DNA of 64,000 nt from Leptospira licerasiae serovar Varillal str. VAR 010. GTDB taxonomy: Bacteria; Spirochaetota; Leptospiria; Leptospirales; Leptospiraceae. The stretch spans positions 62,001 through 126,000 of the forward strand of contig NZ_AHOO02000012.1 in the NCBI RefSeq assembly GCF_000244755.1, given 5' to 3'. Both the position numbers and the translations under genes were made by a program. The notes beneath the pieces were generated by a model, which ran no database searches, was not told where the DNA came from, and worked only from the letters and a program-made list of their open reading frames with translations. Positions 36,826-46,272 of this stretch are shown here, piece after piece (positions within the stretch are counted from its first letter, which is position 1; the number at the start of each line of letters is the position of its first letter).

Positions 36826-37827
36826 ATGAAAAAAATATTCAAACGGGTTTCGATCGGCCTAGGTGCAGTGCTTATCGCCTATTTGGGGGTCTATTACGCC
36901 ACATTTCCCAAATACGAATTCCATCCAAAAGCGGACTTAACTCAAAGTTTCGATTCGTTTTATAAAACTAAATTAGAAGAAACTAAATCTCTTCATGGTA
37001 GACCAGGCTCGGAAGAAAGACTGATCCGATATTCTCCGGGTAAAACGGAATATGCAATTCTTTACATACATGGTTTCGGTGCTTCCCGCGCAGAAGGAGA
37101 AGAGACCGTCGATAAAATTTCGGCCTCTCTCAAAGCGAATACCTATTATCTAAGACTTCCAGGCCACGGAACAAACAACGAGGATCACAGAGACACACCG
37201 TTTACGGAATATCTCAGGGTGGCGGAGGAAAGTCTATTGATGATGGATAAATTAGGAAATCAAACTATACTAATGGGAACTAGTATGGGCGGCCTGATCT
37301 CCGTTTATCTTGCGGGAAAGTATCCGGATAAGATCAAAGACCTCGTATTATTCTCCCCATTTTTCGATTTTGCAGTTCCTTTGGCAAAAATATTCTTTTA
37401 TCCGGGCGGAATGACTTTCGGCGAAACGATCCAAGGAAAGATCAGAAAGTCCCCTCCAAAAACTGCCGACGACGGTATGGGTGAACATTATTACGAGTAT
37501 TGGTACAAGGATCAGTATTTATCCGCTATCCAACACGTAAGCAATGCGACTAAGTTCGTTCTTAGCCAACACAGTCTGGAAAAGATCAAAGTCCCTACTC
37601 TATTAGTATATTATTATAAAGATAAGGAACACCAGGACAAAACGGCCAGCGTGACTACAATGCTGAAATGTTTCGATAAGATCGGAGGAGATAATCCTAA
37701 CCCTCTTAATACAAAAGTCCAGATAGAAGAAGGAAGCCATGTTCTAACTTCTAAACATGTATTCTCGGATAAAGTTAAGGTCCAAAAGGAAGTTTTGGAC
37801 TTCTTACATAAAACCGGAGTAAAATAA
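36826..37827 (+). CDS. Membrane-anchored alpha/beta hydrolase
   Basis: A 333-residue protein from ATG 36826 (GGAGAG upstream). An N-terminal hydrophobic helix (RVSIGLGAVLIAYLGVYYAT) anchors it or serves as a signal. The catalytic part has YIHGFGASRAEGE, the nucleophile elbow G-T-S-M-G-G, and an acid-His pair near the end (EEGSHVLTSKHVF). Similar to carboxylesterases and monoacylglycerol lipases; substrate unknown. It starts 79 bp after the Rrf2 gene and may be its partner. Confidence 0.88.
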   Translation: MKKIFKRVSIGLGAVLIAYLGVYYATFPKYEFHPKADLTQSFDSFYKTKLEETKSLHGRPGSEERLIRYSPGKTEYAILYIHGFGASRAEGEETVDKISASLKANTYYLRLPGHGTNNEDHRDTPFTEYLRVAEESLLMMDKLGNQTILMGTSMGGLISVYLAGKYPDKIKDLVLFSPFFDFAVPLAKIFFYPGGMTFGETIQGKIRKSPPKTADDGMGEHYYEYWYKDQYLSAIQHVSNATKFVLSQHSLEKIKVPTLLVYYYKDKEHQDKTASVTTMLKCFDKIGGDNPNPLNTKVQIEEGSHVLTSKHVFSDKVKVQKEVLDFLHKTGVK

Positions 37828-37834
37828 AATGATC

Positions 37835-37862
37835 GCCTTCTTCCTTTCAAAGGGAAGAAGGC
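37835..37862. terminator. Bidirectional terminator between hydrolase and LysR genes
   Basis: A 10-bp perfect stem (GCCTTCTTCC 37835-37844 and GGAAGAAGGC 37853-37862) with further weak pairing towards the loop, sited between convergent stops and overlapping the end of the LysR gene. On the minus strand it is followed by a T-rich stretch (AAAATAAAAT on plus). Confidence 0.7.
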
Positions 37863-38746
37863 CTCCTCTCCGATCCCCATTCCATAGCGGATCTTAAAAT
37901 TTCTTCCGCAAGTAAAGCGAGTCCCGGTCCCGATTTTTTTCGATAACAAAGATAAAACTTTCGTTCCGTATTCCATTCGTCGAATTTTATTTTTTTGAGC
38001 TTCGGGCCTATGGAATATTCGGATAAAAAACCGATCCCTAATCCAGCTTCTAAAGACTTGATAACCGACTCCACACTCCTAAGCTCCATTGCTATCTTAG
38101 GGCCGAACTCTTTTGAGAAAGATTTAATCCTCTTCTCCACTGCTTTTCTTAGAGCGGACCCCGGATGGAATAGTACGAAGGATTGTTTTTTCAGATCCTC
38201 TATTCGTATTTTCTTTTTTAGAAAAATAGGATGGTCTTTTGCTGCCACTGGAAAGATCCGATCCGAAAGAAATTCCAGAACGTTCAAACTTGACTCGTAG
38301 ATTGGACCGGTCAAGATCCCTAGGTCCACTTCTCCCTTTAAAACCGCGTCCCTTGTTTCCCCTGCGTCTCCTTCTCTTACCGAAAGAGAGAGTCCCGGTC
38401 TTTTTTTCAGGATCTCTTTTAAGATCTGAGGCAGAATCCAAGCGGAAACAGTTCCGCCGGCGGAGATGGAATAATTTCCTTTTAGTTCATTCTCCTTGGA
38501 AAAACCGTCCTGTATCTCTTCCCATAATTCTTTCATCCTTATGGAATACTGGTAAAATCTTTCTCCTTCGTGAGTGAGCCTAACAGATCTTCCCCCTCTC
38601 TCCAGAACGCTCACCCCTAATTCCTTTTCTAAAAGATAGATCTGTCTAGAAAGCGCAGGCTGGGTTAAACCTAATCTAGAAGCTGCTTTTTGGAAGGTCC
38701 CGGATTCCGAAATTTCCAGAAAATAAACGATCTGTCTGAATTCCAT
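37847..38746 (-). CDS. LysR-type transcriptional regulator
   Basis: A 299-residue protein with an N-terminal HTH (FRQIVYFLEISESGTFQKAA; LTQPALSRQIYLLEKELG) and an effector-binding domain (VKGEVDLGILTGPIYE; SVIKSLEAGLGIGFLSEYSI). It is divergent from leuC with 92 bp between them, and a perfect inverted repeat lies in that gap (38753-38771). LysR proteins usually regulate the divergent gene and themselves, so it is a candidate regulator of leuCD; the effector is unknown. Confidence 0.93.
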   Translation of the reverse strand: MEFRQIVYFLEISESGTFQKAASRLGLTQPALSRQIYLLEKELGVSVLERGGRSVRLTHEGERFYQYSIRMKELWEEIQDGFSKENELKGNYSISAGGTVSAWILPQILKEILKKRPGLSLSVREGDAGETRDAVLKGEVDLGILTGPIYESSLNVLEFLSDRIFPVAAKDHPIFLKKKIRIEDLKKQSFVLFHPGSALRKAVEKRIKSFSKEFGPKIAMELRSVESVIKSLEAGLGIGFLSEYSIGPKLKKIKFDEWNTERKFYLCYRKKSGPGLALLAEEILRSAMEWGSERRPSSL

Positions 38747-38752
38747 ATATAC

Positions 38753-38771
38753 ATATAACTTTTAGTTATAT
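38753..38771. promoter_or_regulatory. LysR-type operator in the lysR-leuC gap
   Basis: ATATAAC (38753-38759) and GTTATAT (38765-38771) form a 7-bp perfect inverted repeat with a 5-base spacer, matching the T-N11-A architecture of LysR sites. It lies 7-25 bp upstream of the regulator's start and about 68 bp before leuC. A TTGCAT/TACCTT promoter for leuC may lie downstream. Confidence 0.65.
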
Positions 38772-38838
38772 ATTTTATAAAATCAATTTATTTGCATTAT
38801 ATTAGTAAATTTGATACCTTCTTTATCGAGAGGGAAAT

Positions 38839-40242
38839 ATGGGACAAACTCTATACGACAAAATTTGGGAAAGTCATCGGATCTCCGAAAATTCCGATTC
38901 GGAATCCATTTTATATGTGGATCGTCATATTCTTCACGAAGTGACTTCGGCCCAAGCGTTCGAAGGCTTAAGGAATAAGAATAGAAGCGTAAGAAGGACA
39001 GATCTAACGTTCGGAGTGGTGGACCATAATGTTTCCACGAGAGATCGTAAGAACAGAGATGCTGCAGGTCCCGTCTCCAGATTGCAGATAGACACTATGG
39101 AAAAAAACTGCAAAGACTTCGGCATCCGCTTATTTGGTCCGGAAGATCCCGATCAAGGAATAGTGCATGTATTGGGTCCTGAGTTGGGATTTACAGTCCC
39201 CGGTTCGATTATCGTATGCGGCGATTCTCATACTGCAACTCATGGGGCGTTCGGTGCATTGGCTTTCGGGATCGGGACTAGCGAAGTAGAGCATGTGCTT
39301 GCGACCCAAACTTTAAAGCAGGCCAAAACAAAATCCATGCTAGTACGTTTTATCGGCAAACCGGGTTTCGGGATCACTGCCAAAGACGTCATCTTAGAAC
39401 TGATCTCTAAAATAGGGACCTCTGGTGGAAGAGGATTCACCATGGAATATAAAGGAGAATGGATCGAATCCCTTTCCATGGAAGGAAGAATGACTATTTG
39501 TAATATGAGTATAGAGGCGGGAGCAAGAGCAAGTTTGATCGCGCCTGATCGGATCACATTCGACTATTTGAAAGATAGAAGGCTGATCCCCAAAGGAAAA
39601 AGTTTCGATCAAGCGGTGGAATATTGGAAAACATTCTTCACTGATAAGGACGCCGTATATGATAAGCTTATCGAATTAGATATTTCTAAAATAGAACCTC
39701 AGGTTACTTGGGGAACAAATCCTTCACAATCGTTGTCTGTTGAAGATGTTATTCCAAACCCGGAAGAATTCGAAGATATGCGAGCTAAAGAAACCGCTTG
39801 GAATGCATTAGAATACATGGGTCTAAAACCTGGAACACGGATCTCCGAGATCAAAATTGATAAGGTATTCATAGGTTCCTGTACAAATTCCAGAATAGAA
39901 GACTTGAGATCCGCAGCAGAAGTCGCCAAAGGTAAAAAGGTCCACCCAGGAGTGCAAGCGTTAGTAGTACCAGGTTCCGGTTCCGTAAAACGTCAGGCGG
40001 AGTCCGAGGGTCTGGATAAAATTTTTAAAGAAGCTGGATTCGAATGGAGAGAACCGGGTTGCTCTCTTTGTCTCGCGATGAACGACGATGTGTTAAAACC
40101 GGGAGAAAGATGTGCCTCCACTTCTAATCGCAACTTTGAAGGAAGACAAGGAAGAGGAGGAAGAACTCATTTAGTCAGTCCCTCCATGGCAGCGGCGGCA
40201 GCAGTGACCGGAAAATTTTCAGACGTGAGGAAATTGGCATGA
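38839..40242 (+). CDS. leuC: 3-isopropylmalate dehydratase large subunit
   Basis: A 467-residue aconitase-family subunit. [22 protein letters not shown] is the substrate-binding motif; the [4Fe-4S] ligands are in GSCTNSR and [11 protein letters not shown]. It isomerises 2- to 3-isopropylmalate in leucine synthesis, and in Leptospira may also act on citramalate for isoleucine (known for the genus, not shown here). The ATG follows GAGAGGGAAAT. Its stop overlaps leuD by 4 bp (ATGA). Confidence 0.97.
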   Translation: MGQTLYDKIWESHRISENSDSESILYVDRHILHEVTSAQAFEGLRNKNRSVRRTDLTFGVVDHNVSTRDRKNRDAAGPVSRLQIDTMEKNCKDFGIRLFGPEDPDQGIVHVLGPELGFTVPGSIIVCGDSHTATHGAFGALAFGIGTSEVEHVLATQTLKQAKTKSMLVRFIGKPGFGITAKDVILELISKIGTSGGRGFTMEYKGEWIESLSMEGRMTICNMSIEAGARASLIAPDRITFDYLKDRRLIPKGKSFDQAVEYWKTFFTDKDAVYDKLIELDISKIEPQVTWGTNPSQSLSVEDVIPNPEEFEDMRAKETAWNALEYMGLKPGTRISEIKIDKVFIGSCTNSRIEDLRSAAEVAKGKKVHPGVQALVVPGSGSVKRQAESEGLDKIFKEAGFEWREPGCSLCLAMNDDVLKPGERCASTSNRNFEGRQGRGGRTHLVSPSMAAAAAVTGKFSDVRKLA

Positions 40243-40877
40243 ACTCTAAAATTTGGACGATACATACGGGAATTCCAGTCTCTATCCCAAGAGAGGATAT
40301 TGATACGGACCAAATCCTTCCCAAACAATTCATGAAACTGATCGATAAGAAAGGTTTTGGAAAACATCTATTTCATGATTGGAGATATTCCGACTTGGAA
40401 GGAAACATTCCAAATCCTGAATTCATTTTAAATCGGGACGGATTTAAAGATTCAAGTGTTCTTATAGCTGGAAAAAATTTCGGCTGCGGATCCAGTAGAG
40501 AACATGCACCTTGGGCGCTTTCCGATTTTGGTTTCCGAGCGATTTTAGCCCCGTCTTTTGCGGATATATTCTCCATCAACTCGGCAAAGAACGGAATCGC
40601 GTTAGTTCGTTTGAGAGAAGAAGAGATCTCTTATCTAAACGAATGGGTTTCTAAAAATCCTGGGTATTCCATTCGGATCGATCTGGAAAATTTAGAAGTA
40701 CAGGCGGGAGAGAAAAAGTTCTACTTTCATTTAGATCCCGCATCCATAAATCGGATACGAAACGGTTGGGACGATATTGATATTACCTTGAAAAATGCAA
40801 AAGAGATCCTGGATTTCGAACAAAAACGTAAAGCAGAAATGCCGTTTTTGGTAGTCTCTTGGGAAACTTCTCCTTAA
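40239..40877 (+). CDS. leuD: 3-isopropylmalate dehydratase small subunit
   Basis: A 212-residue protein with the swivel-domain signature [20 protein letters not shown] and the N-terminal [12 protein letters not shown]. It pairs with LeuC as a heterodimer. The ATG overlaps the leuC stop. Length is normal for LeuD. The next gene, an acyltransferase, starts 78 bp downstream and is probably separate. Confidence 0.97.
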   Translation: MNSKIWTIHTGIPVSIPREDIDTDQILPKQFMKLIDKKGFGKHLFHDWRYSDLEGNIPNPEFILNRDGFKDSSVLIAGKNFGCGSSREHAPWALSDFGFRAILAPSFADIFSINSAKNGIALVRLREEEISYLNEWVSKNPGYSIRIDLENLEVQAGEKKFYFHLDPASINRIRNGWDDIDITLKNAKEILDFEQKRKAEMPFLVVSWETSP

Positions 40878-40955
40878 AATTTTTGCGACGGTGCTCTGCA
40901 CAATTGATCTGAAAAAACCTTTTATTAGCTGGAAAAGAATTCGGGGAAAATTAAT

Positions 40956-41900
40956 ATGTTCGTCATTCTTTCGCTTCTAAAGGAACCTAGAGTGAGTTTA
41001 ACAGAGTCCATTCATGATAAGATCACATCGCCTATAGTTAAAATCCCGGATTCAGCCTTGAAAACCGGGATCTACGACTTAACAAAGGAAGAATTAGGTC
41101 GTAGGATTGAGCTAAGAGAGGGAGTGAGTTTAAGATATGTCACTCCTCCCAATAGGAGAAGATGGCTTTTAGATCGGATCTTACTCGGCTCCGATCTTAC
41201 TTTTCTGTACGGATACTTCCGACAGATCATAATCGCAAGACAGAATGCTTTGAAAGGAAAGTTTTTCGATCCTCGTTGGATCGAATTATCGGGCGGTATC
41301 TTGGATTTGATCGAAGGTTGTGAGGGAAAATTCCAAATTGAAAATTTGGAAAATGTTGTCTCTCCTAAAGGACCAGTGGTTTTTGCAGGAAACCATATGA
41401 GTGTCCTCGAAACTTTCGTTTTTTCTTATTTTTTGGTGCCTCATAGAAGGGTAACTTATGTAGTTAAAGAAAGTTTAATAAAAGGTTACTTCGGTCCTAT
41501 CATGAGAAGCAGGGACCCGATCGCAGTAGGGAGAGATAACCCGAGAGAAGACCTGGTAAAGGTATTGGAAGAAGGTGTAAATCTTTTGAAAAAAGGGATT
41601 TCAGTCGTAGTATTTCCTCAAAGTACTAGAACTAGAACATTTAATCCTGCAGAATTCAACTCGATTGCTGTAAAACTTGCTTCCAGGGCAGGAGTTCCGG
41701 TCGTTCCATTTGCGATCAAAACCGATTTTTGGGAGAACGGTAAGATCTGGAAAGATCTGGGTAGTCTTTATAGGGACAGAAAGATCCATATGAAGTTTGG
41801 CCCTCAAATAGACACCAAGGACGCAAGAAAGGCTCAGGAAACACTTTTGAATTTCGTATTAACTAATTTAAAAGAATGGAATGTAGAAATTCTTTCCTAA
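40956..41900 (+). CDS. PlsC-type acyltransferase
   Basis: A 314-residue enzyme. The acyltransferase boxes are present but modified: NHMSVLE in place of NHX4D and FPQSTRTRTF in place of FPEGTRS. A single hydrophobic region lies before them. In the PlsC family it would acylate a lysophospholipid or related lipid at the inner membrane. The Glu for Asp change in box I keeps an acid but is unusual, so the substrate may differ from lysophosphatidic acid. A terminator follows at 41918. Confidence 0.8.
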   Translation: MFVILSLLKEPRVSLTESIHDKITSPIVKIPDSALKTGIYDLTKEELGRRIELREGVSLRYVTPPNRRRWLLDRILLGSDLTFLYGYFRQIIIARQNALKGKFFDPRWIELSGGILDLIEGCEGKFQIENLENVVSPKGPVVFAGNHMSVLETFVFSYFLVPHRRVTYVVKESLIKGYFGPIMRSRDPIAVGRDNPREDLVKVLEEGVNLLKKGISVVVFPQSTRTRTFNPAEFNSIAVKLASRAGVPVVPFAIKTDFWENGKIWKDLGSLYRDRKIHMKFGPQIDTKDARKAQETLLNFVLTNLKEWNVEILS

Positions 41901-41917
41901 CATAATAGAACGAATAC

Positions 41918-41952
41918 GCGGATCGAAAGAGAATCGATCCGCTCTTTTCTCT
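41918..41952 (+). terminator. Terminator of the acyltransferase gene
   Basis: A 9-bp perfect stem (GCGGATCGA 41918-41926, TCGATCCGC 41934-41942) with a 7-base loop and TCTTTTCTCT after it. It lies between convergent stops; the T-rich tail is on the plus side. Confidence 0.82.
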
Positions 41953-41964
41953 AGGTGAAAAGGT

Positions 41965-42234
41965 TCAGTAACCTCCCCCGCCTCCTCCTCCACTTCCCCC
42001 ACCGTATCCGCAAGCGGCGGCAGCCAATAGATATTGGGAAGAACATGCGGTATTCGCATATCCCGGGTTTTCATTAGAACAAGTTAAGTACAACGCGGCT
42101 GCCGCACTACAGTTCTTTTTGTCGTTCTTATCATTTCCTCCGGTTCCGTATAAATCGTTATATGCATCACAATTTACAAAACCAAGCGAAGATAGAACCA
42201 ATAGTAAGATCAAAATCCTTCTTTTAGTTCGCAT
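41965..42234 (-). CDS. Small Cys- and Gly-rich lipoprotein
   Basis: An 89-residue lipoprotein from ATG 42234 (GGAG 7 bases upstream). Signal MRTKRRILILLLVLSSLGFVN then Cys22. The mature part is short and contains further Cys spaced through it (KNCSAAAALYLTCSNE; NTACSSQYLLAAAACGY), ending in a run of glycine with serine and tyrosine. No family recognised. The Cys suggest disulfides outside the cytoplasm. Confidence 0.8.
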   Translation of the reverse strand: MRTKRRILILLLVLSSLGFVNCDAYNDLYGTGGNDKNDKKNCSAAAALYLTCSNENPGYANTACSSQYLLAAAACGYGGGSGGGGGGGY

Positions 42235-42377
42235 AAACATTCTCCATATTATGGCAGATAATTTTTTCAAACAATATCCGACTGATAAAGTTCCGCAATG
42301 GTTTTAGGATTAGATCTCTATTCTTCGGAACCAACAATACAATTCCGGAAACAGAGAATGTTATATATTCGTTTATT

Positions 42378-43184
42378 TTAACGGAACCAAAAACGATCTC
42401 CTTCTAAGAAACGTTTTACACCTTCTTTGGTGCTTTTGCTTTCCATTACGGGAAAAGTATTTCTGGCTTCTACAGTTAATGCTTCTTGTAAAGGAAGATC
42501 CCAACCAACTAAAGCTGAATTTAGATCCGCAAACATTGCGTCTCTAGGTTGCTTACAAAGTTGAGTTGCATAAGAAAATGCCCTTTCTAGACCTTTTCCT
42601 TTTTTCACAAGTTCCCATACTAAGCCTAGTTGATAGGCTCTCTCTGCACGAATTCTTTGTCCCGTTAAGATCAAAGGAAGTGCCGCTCCCCAACCCAGCA
42701 ATCTAGGAAGATAAACGGTTCCTCCATCGACCAAAGGAACTCCCCATCTTCTGCAAGCAACGGAGAATATCGCCTGAGGTTCCGCAATACGAATATGACC
42801 GTGGCAAAATAATTCCAAACCGCCAGCATATGTATAACCGTGAGATACTGTAATTACTGGTTTTTTCTGTACGATCCTAGATCCTCCCAACGGGCCGGGA
42901 TCATTCTTTGCATATTCTTCTCTTTCTTCTTTATTCAGATACAGATTTGCCATTTTGTCCAAACCGGAAAGATCCGCTCCGGAACAGAATGCTTTATCTC
43001 CCGCCCCATGTAATATGGCTACGGTAAGTTCCGGATCTTCTTGGAAAGTTTTCCAAGCGGTCAGAAACAGATCCGCCATCTCCTTGTTTACAGCATTATG
43101 AACCTCCGGACGATTCATAGTGATCTGAAAAATTTTACCGCCCGCAACTTCGTGAATATTTGTAACTAATGGAAGATCTGACAT
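42378..43184 (-). CDS. Enoyl-CoA hydratase/isomerase family protein
   Basis: A 268-residue crotonase-fold enzyme. Oxyanion-hole motif: GAGDKAFCSGADLSGLD. The second active-site region is AGGLELFCHGHIRIA then CRRWGVPLVDGGTVYLPRLLG; the usual Glu at the second catalytic position appears replaced, as in a subgroup whose activity differs. It may hydrate enoyl-CoA or do a related step. I choose ATG 43184 since it begins the normal domain; 43208 is possible. It is divergent from the large PAS kinase. Confidence 0.88.
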   Translation of the reverse strand: MSDLPLVTNIHEVAGGKIFQITMNRPEVHNAVNKEMADLFLTAWKTFQEDPELTVAILHGAGDKAFCSGADLSGLDKMANLYLNKEEREEYAKNDPGPLGGSRIVQKKPVITVSHGYTYAGGLELFCHGHIRIAEPQAIFSVACRRWGVPLVDGGTVYLPRLLGWGAALPLILTGQRIRAERAYQLGLVWELVKKGKGLERAFSYATQLCKQPRDAMFADLNSALVGWDLPLQEALTVEARNTFPVMESKSTKEGVKRFLEGDRFWFR

Positions 43185-43236
43185 GCCTAAATAAAAAACT
43201 AGATCCATAATACAGAAAGAACTTTTTTGTTTGGTG

Positions 43237-43264
43237 TTGACATCTTATATCTTACGTCTAAGAT
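43237..43264 (+). promoter_or_regulatory. Sigma70-type promoter of the multi-PAS kinase gene
   Basis: TTGACA (43237-43242), a 16-base spacer and TAAGAT (43259-43264). It would start transcription near 43271, upstream of the ATG at 43290, and so argues against a TTG start at 43227. Confidence 0.65.
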
Positions 43265-43289
43265 TCCATCTGCCTTAGTTAAATCCGGT

Positions 43290-45629
43290 ATGCCTCAAAA
43301 AGAACAACTCGGAATAAACCAAACTGCCAAGACCCTGGATTTCCTAACCGAACTTCTGGATACTTATGTTTGGGAAACGGAAGATATAAGTCATTGCAAG
43401 ATCCCTTCCCAACTCTCTAAACGTTTGGGTTTATACGAATCTGAAATCTCTCTTTCCTTTCTAACCACAAAGATCCATCCGGAAGACAGGAGAAAGATAG
43501 AGTTACAAATAGACTCTGCAAAAAACGGGCAAACCCCGGATGCCTTCGAGTTGAAAATAGCGGGAGTCGACGGTAATTTTTTATACTTCAAGGTCGGAAT
43601 ACGTTACTTGAAAGCCTCCGAGGAGGTTTCCGGAAAATTCATATTCCTATTCCAAGAGATCACGAAACTTAAGGCGGATAGAGAATCTCTCAGGCAAAGT
43701 AATAGGAGATTAAAGTTAGCAACAAAAGCGGCTAACGTAGGAATTTGGGACCTGGATCTGATCAAAAATATCCTAGTCTGGGATGAGGGAATGTACAATC
43801 TTTATGGAATTCCTAAAATGGAATTTTCAGGAGCATACGAGGCTTGGGAAAAGTCCCTTCACCCGGAAGATAAAACTAGAGCAATAGAAGACTTTTATGA
43901 TGCGGTTGCCGGAAAAAAAGAATTCGATACAGAATTTAGGATCATATGGCCGGACAAATCCATTCATTATATCAAAGCGAATGCAACGGTGTTTCGAGAC
44001 TCGGAAGGAAATCCGGTCCAGATGATCGGAACAAATTGGGATATCACTCGCGTCAAACTTGCCGATCAAGAATCCAGAAAGAATCAGGATAGCCTTGTAT
44101 TAAGCGAACTCATGTTCAGAGGCGCCTTCGAAAGCAACGGGATCGGAATGGCGCTCGTTTCTTCCGAAGGAAAGTGGTTAAAGGTAAACAGAAAACTCTG
44201 CGAGATGCTCGGCTATGAAGAATCCGAATTTTATTCGCTTACCTTCCAAGATATCACGCACCCGGAAGATCTAGAAAAAGATCTAAATTACGTAAAACAG
44301 ATTTTAGATAAAGAAATCAGCTCCTATAAGATGGAAAAACGATATTTCAAAAAGGACAGATCCATTATCTGGATCAACTTAAGTGTGTCCTCCGTCCGAG
44401 ATAAATTCGAAAACTTTTTGTATTTTGTTTCTCAAATAGAAGATATTACGGAAAAGAAAATCGCAGAACAATCATTGATTGCGATAAACTATGAGATGAA
44501 ACAGATCCTGGATTCTGCCACTCAAGTCGCTATTATTAAAACGGATCTACATGGAGTGATCACTGTTTTTAGCAAAGGGGCAGAGAATTTATTCGGATAT
44601 TCTGAAGAGGAACTGGTCGGAAAATATACTCCGGAAATACTCCACGAAAAAGAGGATATGAATAAAAGAAGTAAGGAACTTACGGAACTATACAATAAAG
44701 AAATTAAAGGTTTCGATATATTCAGCGAGGTTGCCAAAAGGGAATCCTACGATTCTAGGATCTGGAAATATAGAAGAAAGGACGGAAGTGTATTTCCGGC
44801 ACAAATGATCATTACGGCAGTCAAAGGACTTGATTCCAAACTTTCAGGATTTTTAGGAATTGGCACCGACGTATCCGGTGCTCAAGAGTATTTGGAAAGA
44901 TTGGAAGATACTAAATTACAATTGGAAATTTTAGCCGACCAATTGGGAAGAAAGAATGCACAACTTCTAAACTACGCGCATATCACGTCTCATAACCTAA
45001 GAGCGCCTACTAGTAATTTAATATCCTTAGTCGAATTGGTAGAAGAAGCAAAATCCGAAGAAGAGGTCCATTCCTTAATCGGAAAGTTCAAGATCTCCGT
45101 GGATTATCTGCAAGAAACCTTGGATAGTCTAGTGGAAGTATTAAAAATACAAGAAGGAACTAAAAGAAAGATCGAAACAGTAAGATTCGAAGCTATTCTT
45201 AAAAAGATCCTGAGAATTTTGGAAGGTCAGATCTTGGAAACTTCCACGGAGGTCCGCTACGACTTTTCCTCACTGGAAGAATTCGAATACGATAGGACCT
45301 ATCTCGAAAGTATCTTATTAAATCTAATTTCAAATTCCATTAAATATAGATCTCCAAATCGTAATCCTAGGATAGATATCCGTACGGAAATTACGGGCGG
45401 AAGATATGTACTCGTTGTGGAGGACAATGGATTAGGTATAGATCTGAAAAAATACCAAAACAAATTGTTCGGTTTACATAAAACATTCCATAGACATCCG
45501 GATGCAAGAGGTGTAGGACTGTTTCTTACTAAGTCTCAGGTAGAAGCCCTAAATGGCAGGATTTATGCAGAAAGTGAATTGGATCATGGTACTAAGATGA
45601 TCATAGAATTGCAGTCTGTATCCCTTTAA
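43290..45629 (+). CDS. Multi-PAS sensor histidine kinase
   Basis: A 779-residue soluble kinase. Four PAS modules are seen in order: a diverged one near the start (LTELLDTYVWETEDISH), then LKLATKAANVGIWDLDL, MFRGAFESNGIGMALV and LDSATQVAIIKTDLHG. The HisKA-like phospho-acceptor is AHITSHNLRAPTSNLISLVE, with HATPase N box LLNLISNSIKYRS and G1 EDNGLGID, G2 RGVGLFL. The start at ATG 43290 is set by the promoter upstream. No response regulator is adjacent. Confidence 0.92.
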   Translation: MPQKEQLGINQTAKTLDFLTELLDTYVWETEDISHCKIPSQLSKRLGLYESEISLSFLTTKIHPEDRRKIELQIDSAKNGQTPDAFELKIAGVDGNFLYFKVGIRYLKASEEVSGKFIFLFQEITKLKADRESLRQSNRRLKLATKAANVGIWDLDLIKNILVWDEGMYNLYGIPKMEFSGAYEAWEKSLHPEDKTRAIEDFYDAVAGKKEFDTEFRIIWPDKSIHYIKANATVFRDSEGNPVQMIGTNWDITRVKLADQESRKNQDSLVLSELMFRGAFESNGIGMALVSSEGKWLKVNRKLCEMLGYEESEFYSLTFQDITHPEDLEKDLNYVKQILDKEISSYKMEKRYFKKDRSIIWINLSVSSVRDKFENFLYFVSQIEDITEKKIAEQSLIAINYEMKQILDSATQVAIIKTDLHGVITVFSKGAENLFGYSEEELVGKYTPEILHEKEDMNKRSKELTELYNKEIKGFDIFSEVAKRESYDSRIWKYRRKDGSVFPAQMIITAVKGLDSKLSGFLGIGTDVSGAQEYLERLEDTKLQLEILADQLGRKNAQLLNYAHITSHNLRAPTSNLISLVELVEEAKSEEEVHSLIGKFKISVDYLQETLDSLVEVLKIQEGTKRKIETVRFEAILKKILRILEGQILETSTEVRYDFSSLEEFEYDRTYLESILLNLISNSIKYRSPNRNPRIDIRTEITGGRYVLVVEDNGLGIDLKKYQNKLFGLHKTFHRHPDARGVGLFLTKSQVEALNGRIYAESELDHGTKMIIELQSVSL

Positions 45630-45658
45630 ATCGGTAAAGCACGAAAATCCACGTTTTA

Positions 45659-45672
45659 GTAGGAATTCCAAC
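45659..45672. repeat. Second copy of the intergenic 14-mer repeat
   Basis: GTAGGAATTCCAAC here is identical to 14242-14255, and the preceding GTTTT is also shared apart from one extra A. Its core GGAATTCC is palindromic. The copy lies about 30 bp after the kinase stop, in a 200-bp gap that is otherwise AT-rich. Confidence 0.5.
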
Positions 45673-45829
45673 CTTATAATAGGTTCTTAATTCTATTTAA
45701 CGAATAAATATCCGTTTTCATTCGATTTCATTAAATTCGATCATATTTTGATTTTTGTAATATTCTATTAATTTTCAAAATAAGTCGAATCAGGTTGCTC
45801 CTTTACTTAAAAAGATCTACACTTAAGGA

Positions 45830-46177
45830 ATGGATAATAGAAGCCAGAAATCGGACCAAAAGTACCGAATGAGAACCCAACCGGGCGGCGTCGTGATTCA
45901 TTCACGAGCTCAGCCCCAAAAACCAATTAAGTACAGAACAGGAAAACCGGAAGAAACGGAAATAGCTTCCTTTTGGGTATTTTACCTCTTCCTATTTTTA
46001 GGATCGTTAATACCAATCATAGGAGTATTCCCTGCGTTTGTCCTGTTCTCGTTTGCGAAAAATAAGTTTTTTAAATTTCTTCCGCTTGTTTTGAGTATAA
46101 TAACCACCAGTTACGCTCTTTATATAAGAGCTCACTCAGGTTCCGTATTCCAACAGCTGAGAAATTTAGTCTATTAA
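45830..46177 (+). CDS. Small membrane protein
   Basis: A 115-residue protein. The N-terminal half is polar and basic (MRTQPGGVVIHSRAQPQKPIKY); two hydrophobic segments follow (FWVFYLFLFLGSLIPIIGVFPAFVLF and FLPLVLSIITTSYALY). Ribosome site AAGGA directly before ATG. No family recognised; its own promoter may lie in the AT-rich 200 bp upstream. Confidence 0.7.
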   Translation: MDNRSQKSDQKYRMRTQPGGVVIHSRAQPQKPIKYRTGKPEETEIASFWVFYLFLFLGSLIPIIGVFPAFVLFSFAKNKFFKFLPLVLSIITTSYALYIRAHSGSVFQQLRNLVY

Positions 46178-46250
46178 GCCGAAAAACTTAGAAGGGCTTA
46201 AATTCTTCTTTAGAAAGAATAAATAAGTCCTGAGCATCTTTAGCTTTCTT

Positions 46251-46272
46251 TTAAAAGCCGGCAAAACCGGCT
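46251..46272 (-). terminator. Weak terminator after the LpoB-like gene
   Basis: AGCCGG (46256-46261) and CCGGCT (46267-46272) form a 6-bp stem with loop CAAAA; on the minus strand it is followed by TTTAA. It overlaps the end of the shifted reading frame. Confidence 0.5.

Noticed and set aside
43227..43289. TTG start of the multi-PAS kinase
   Set aside because: A TTGACA-N16-TAAGAT promoter lies inside this stretch, so the ATG at 43290 is more likely.
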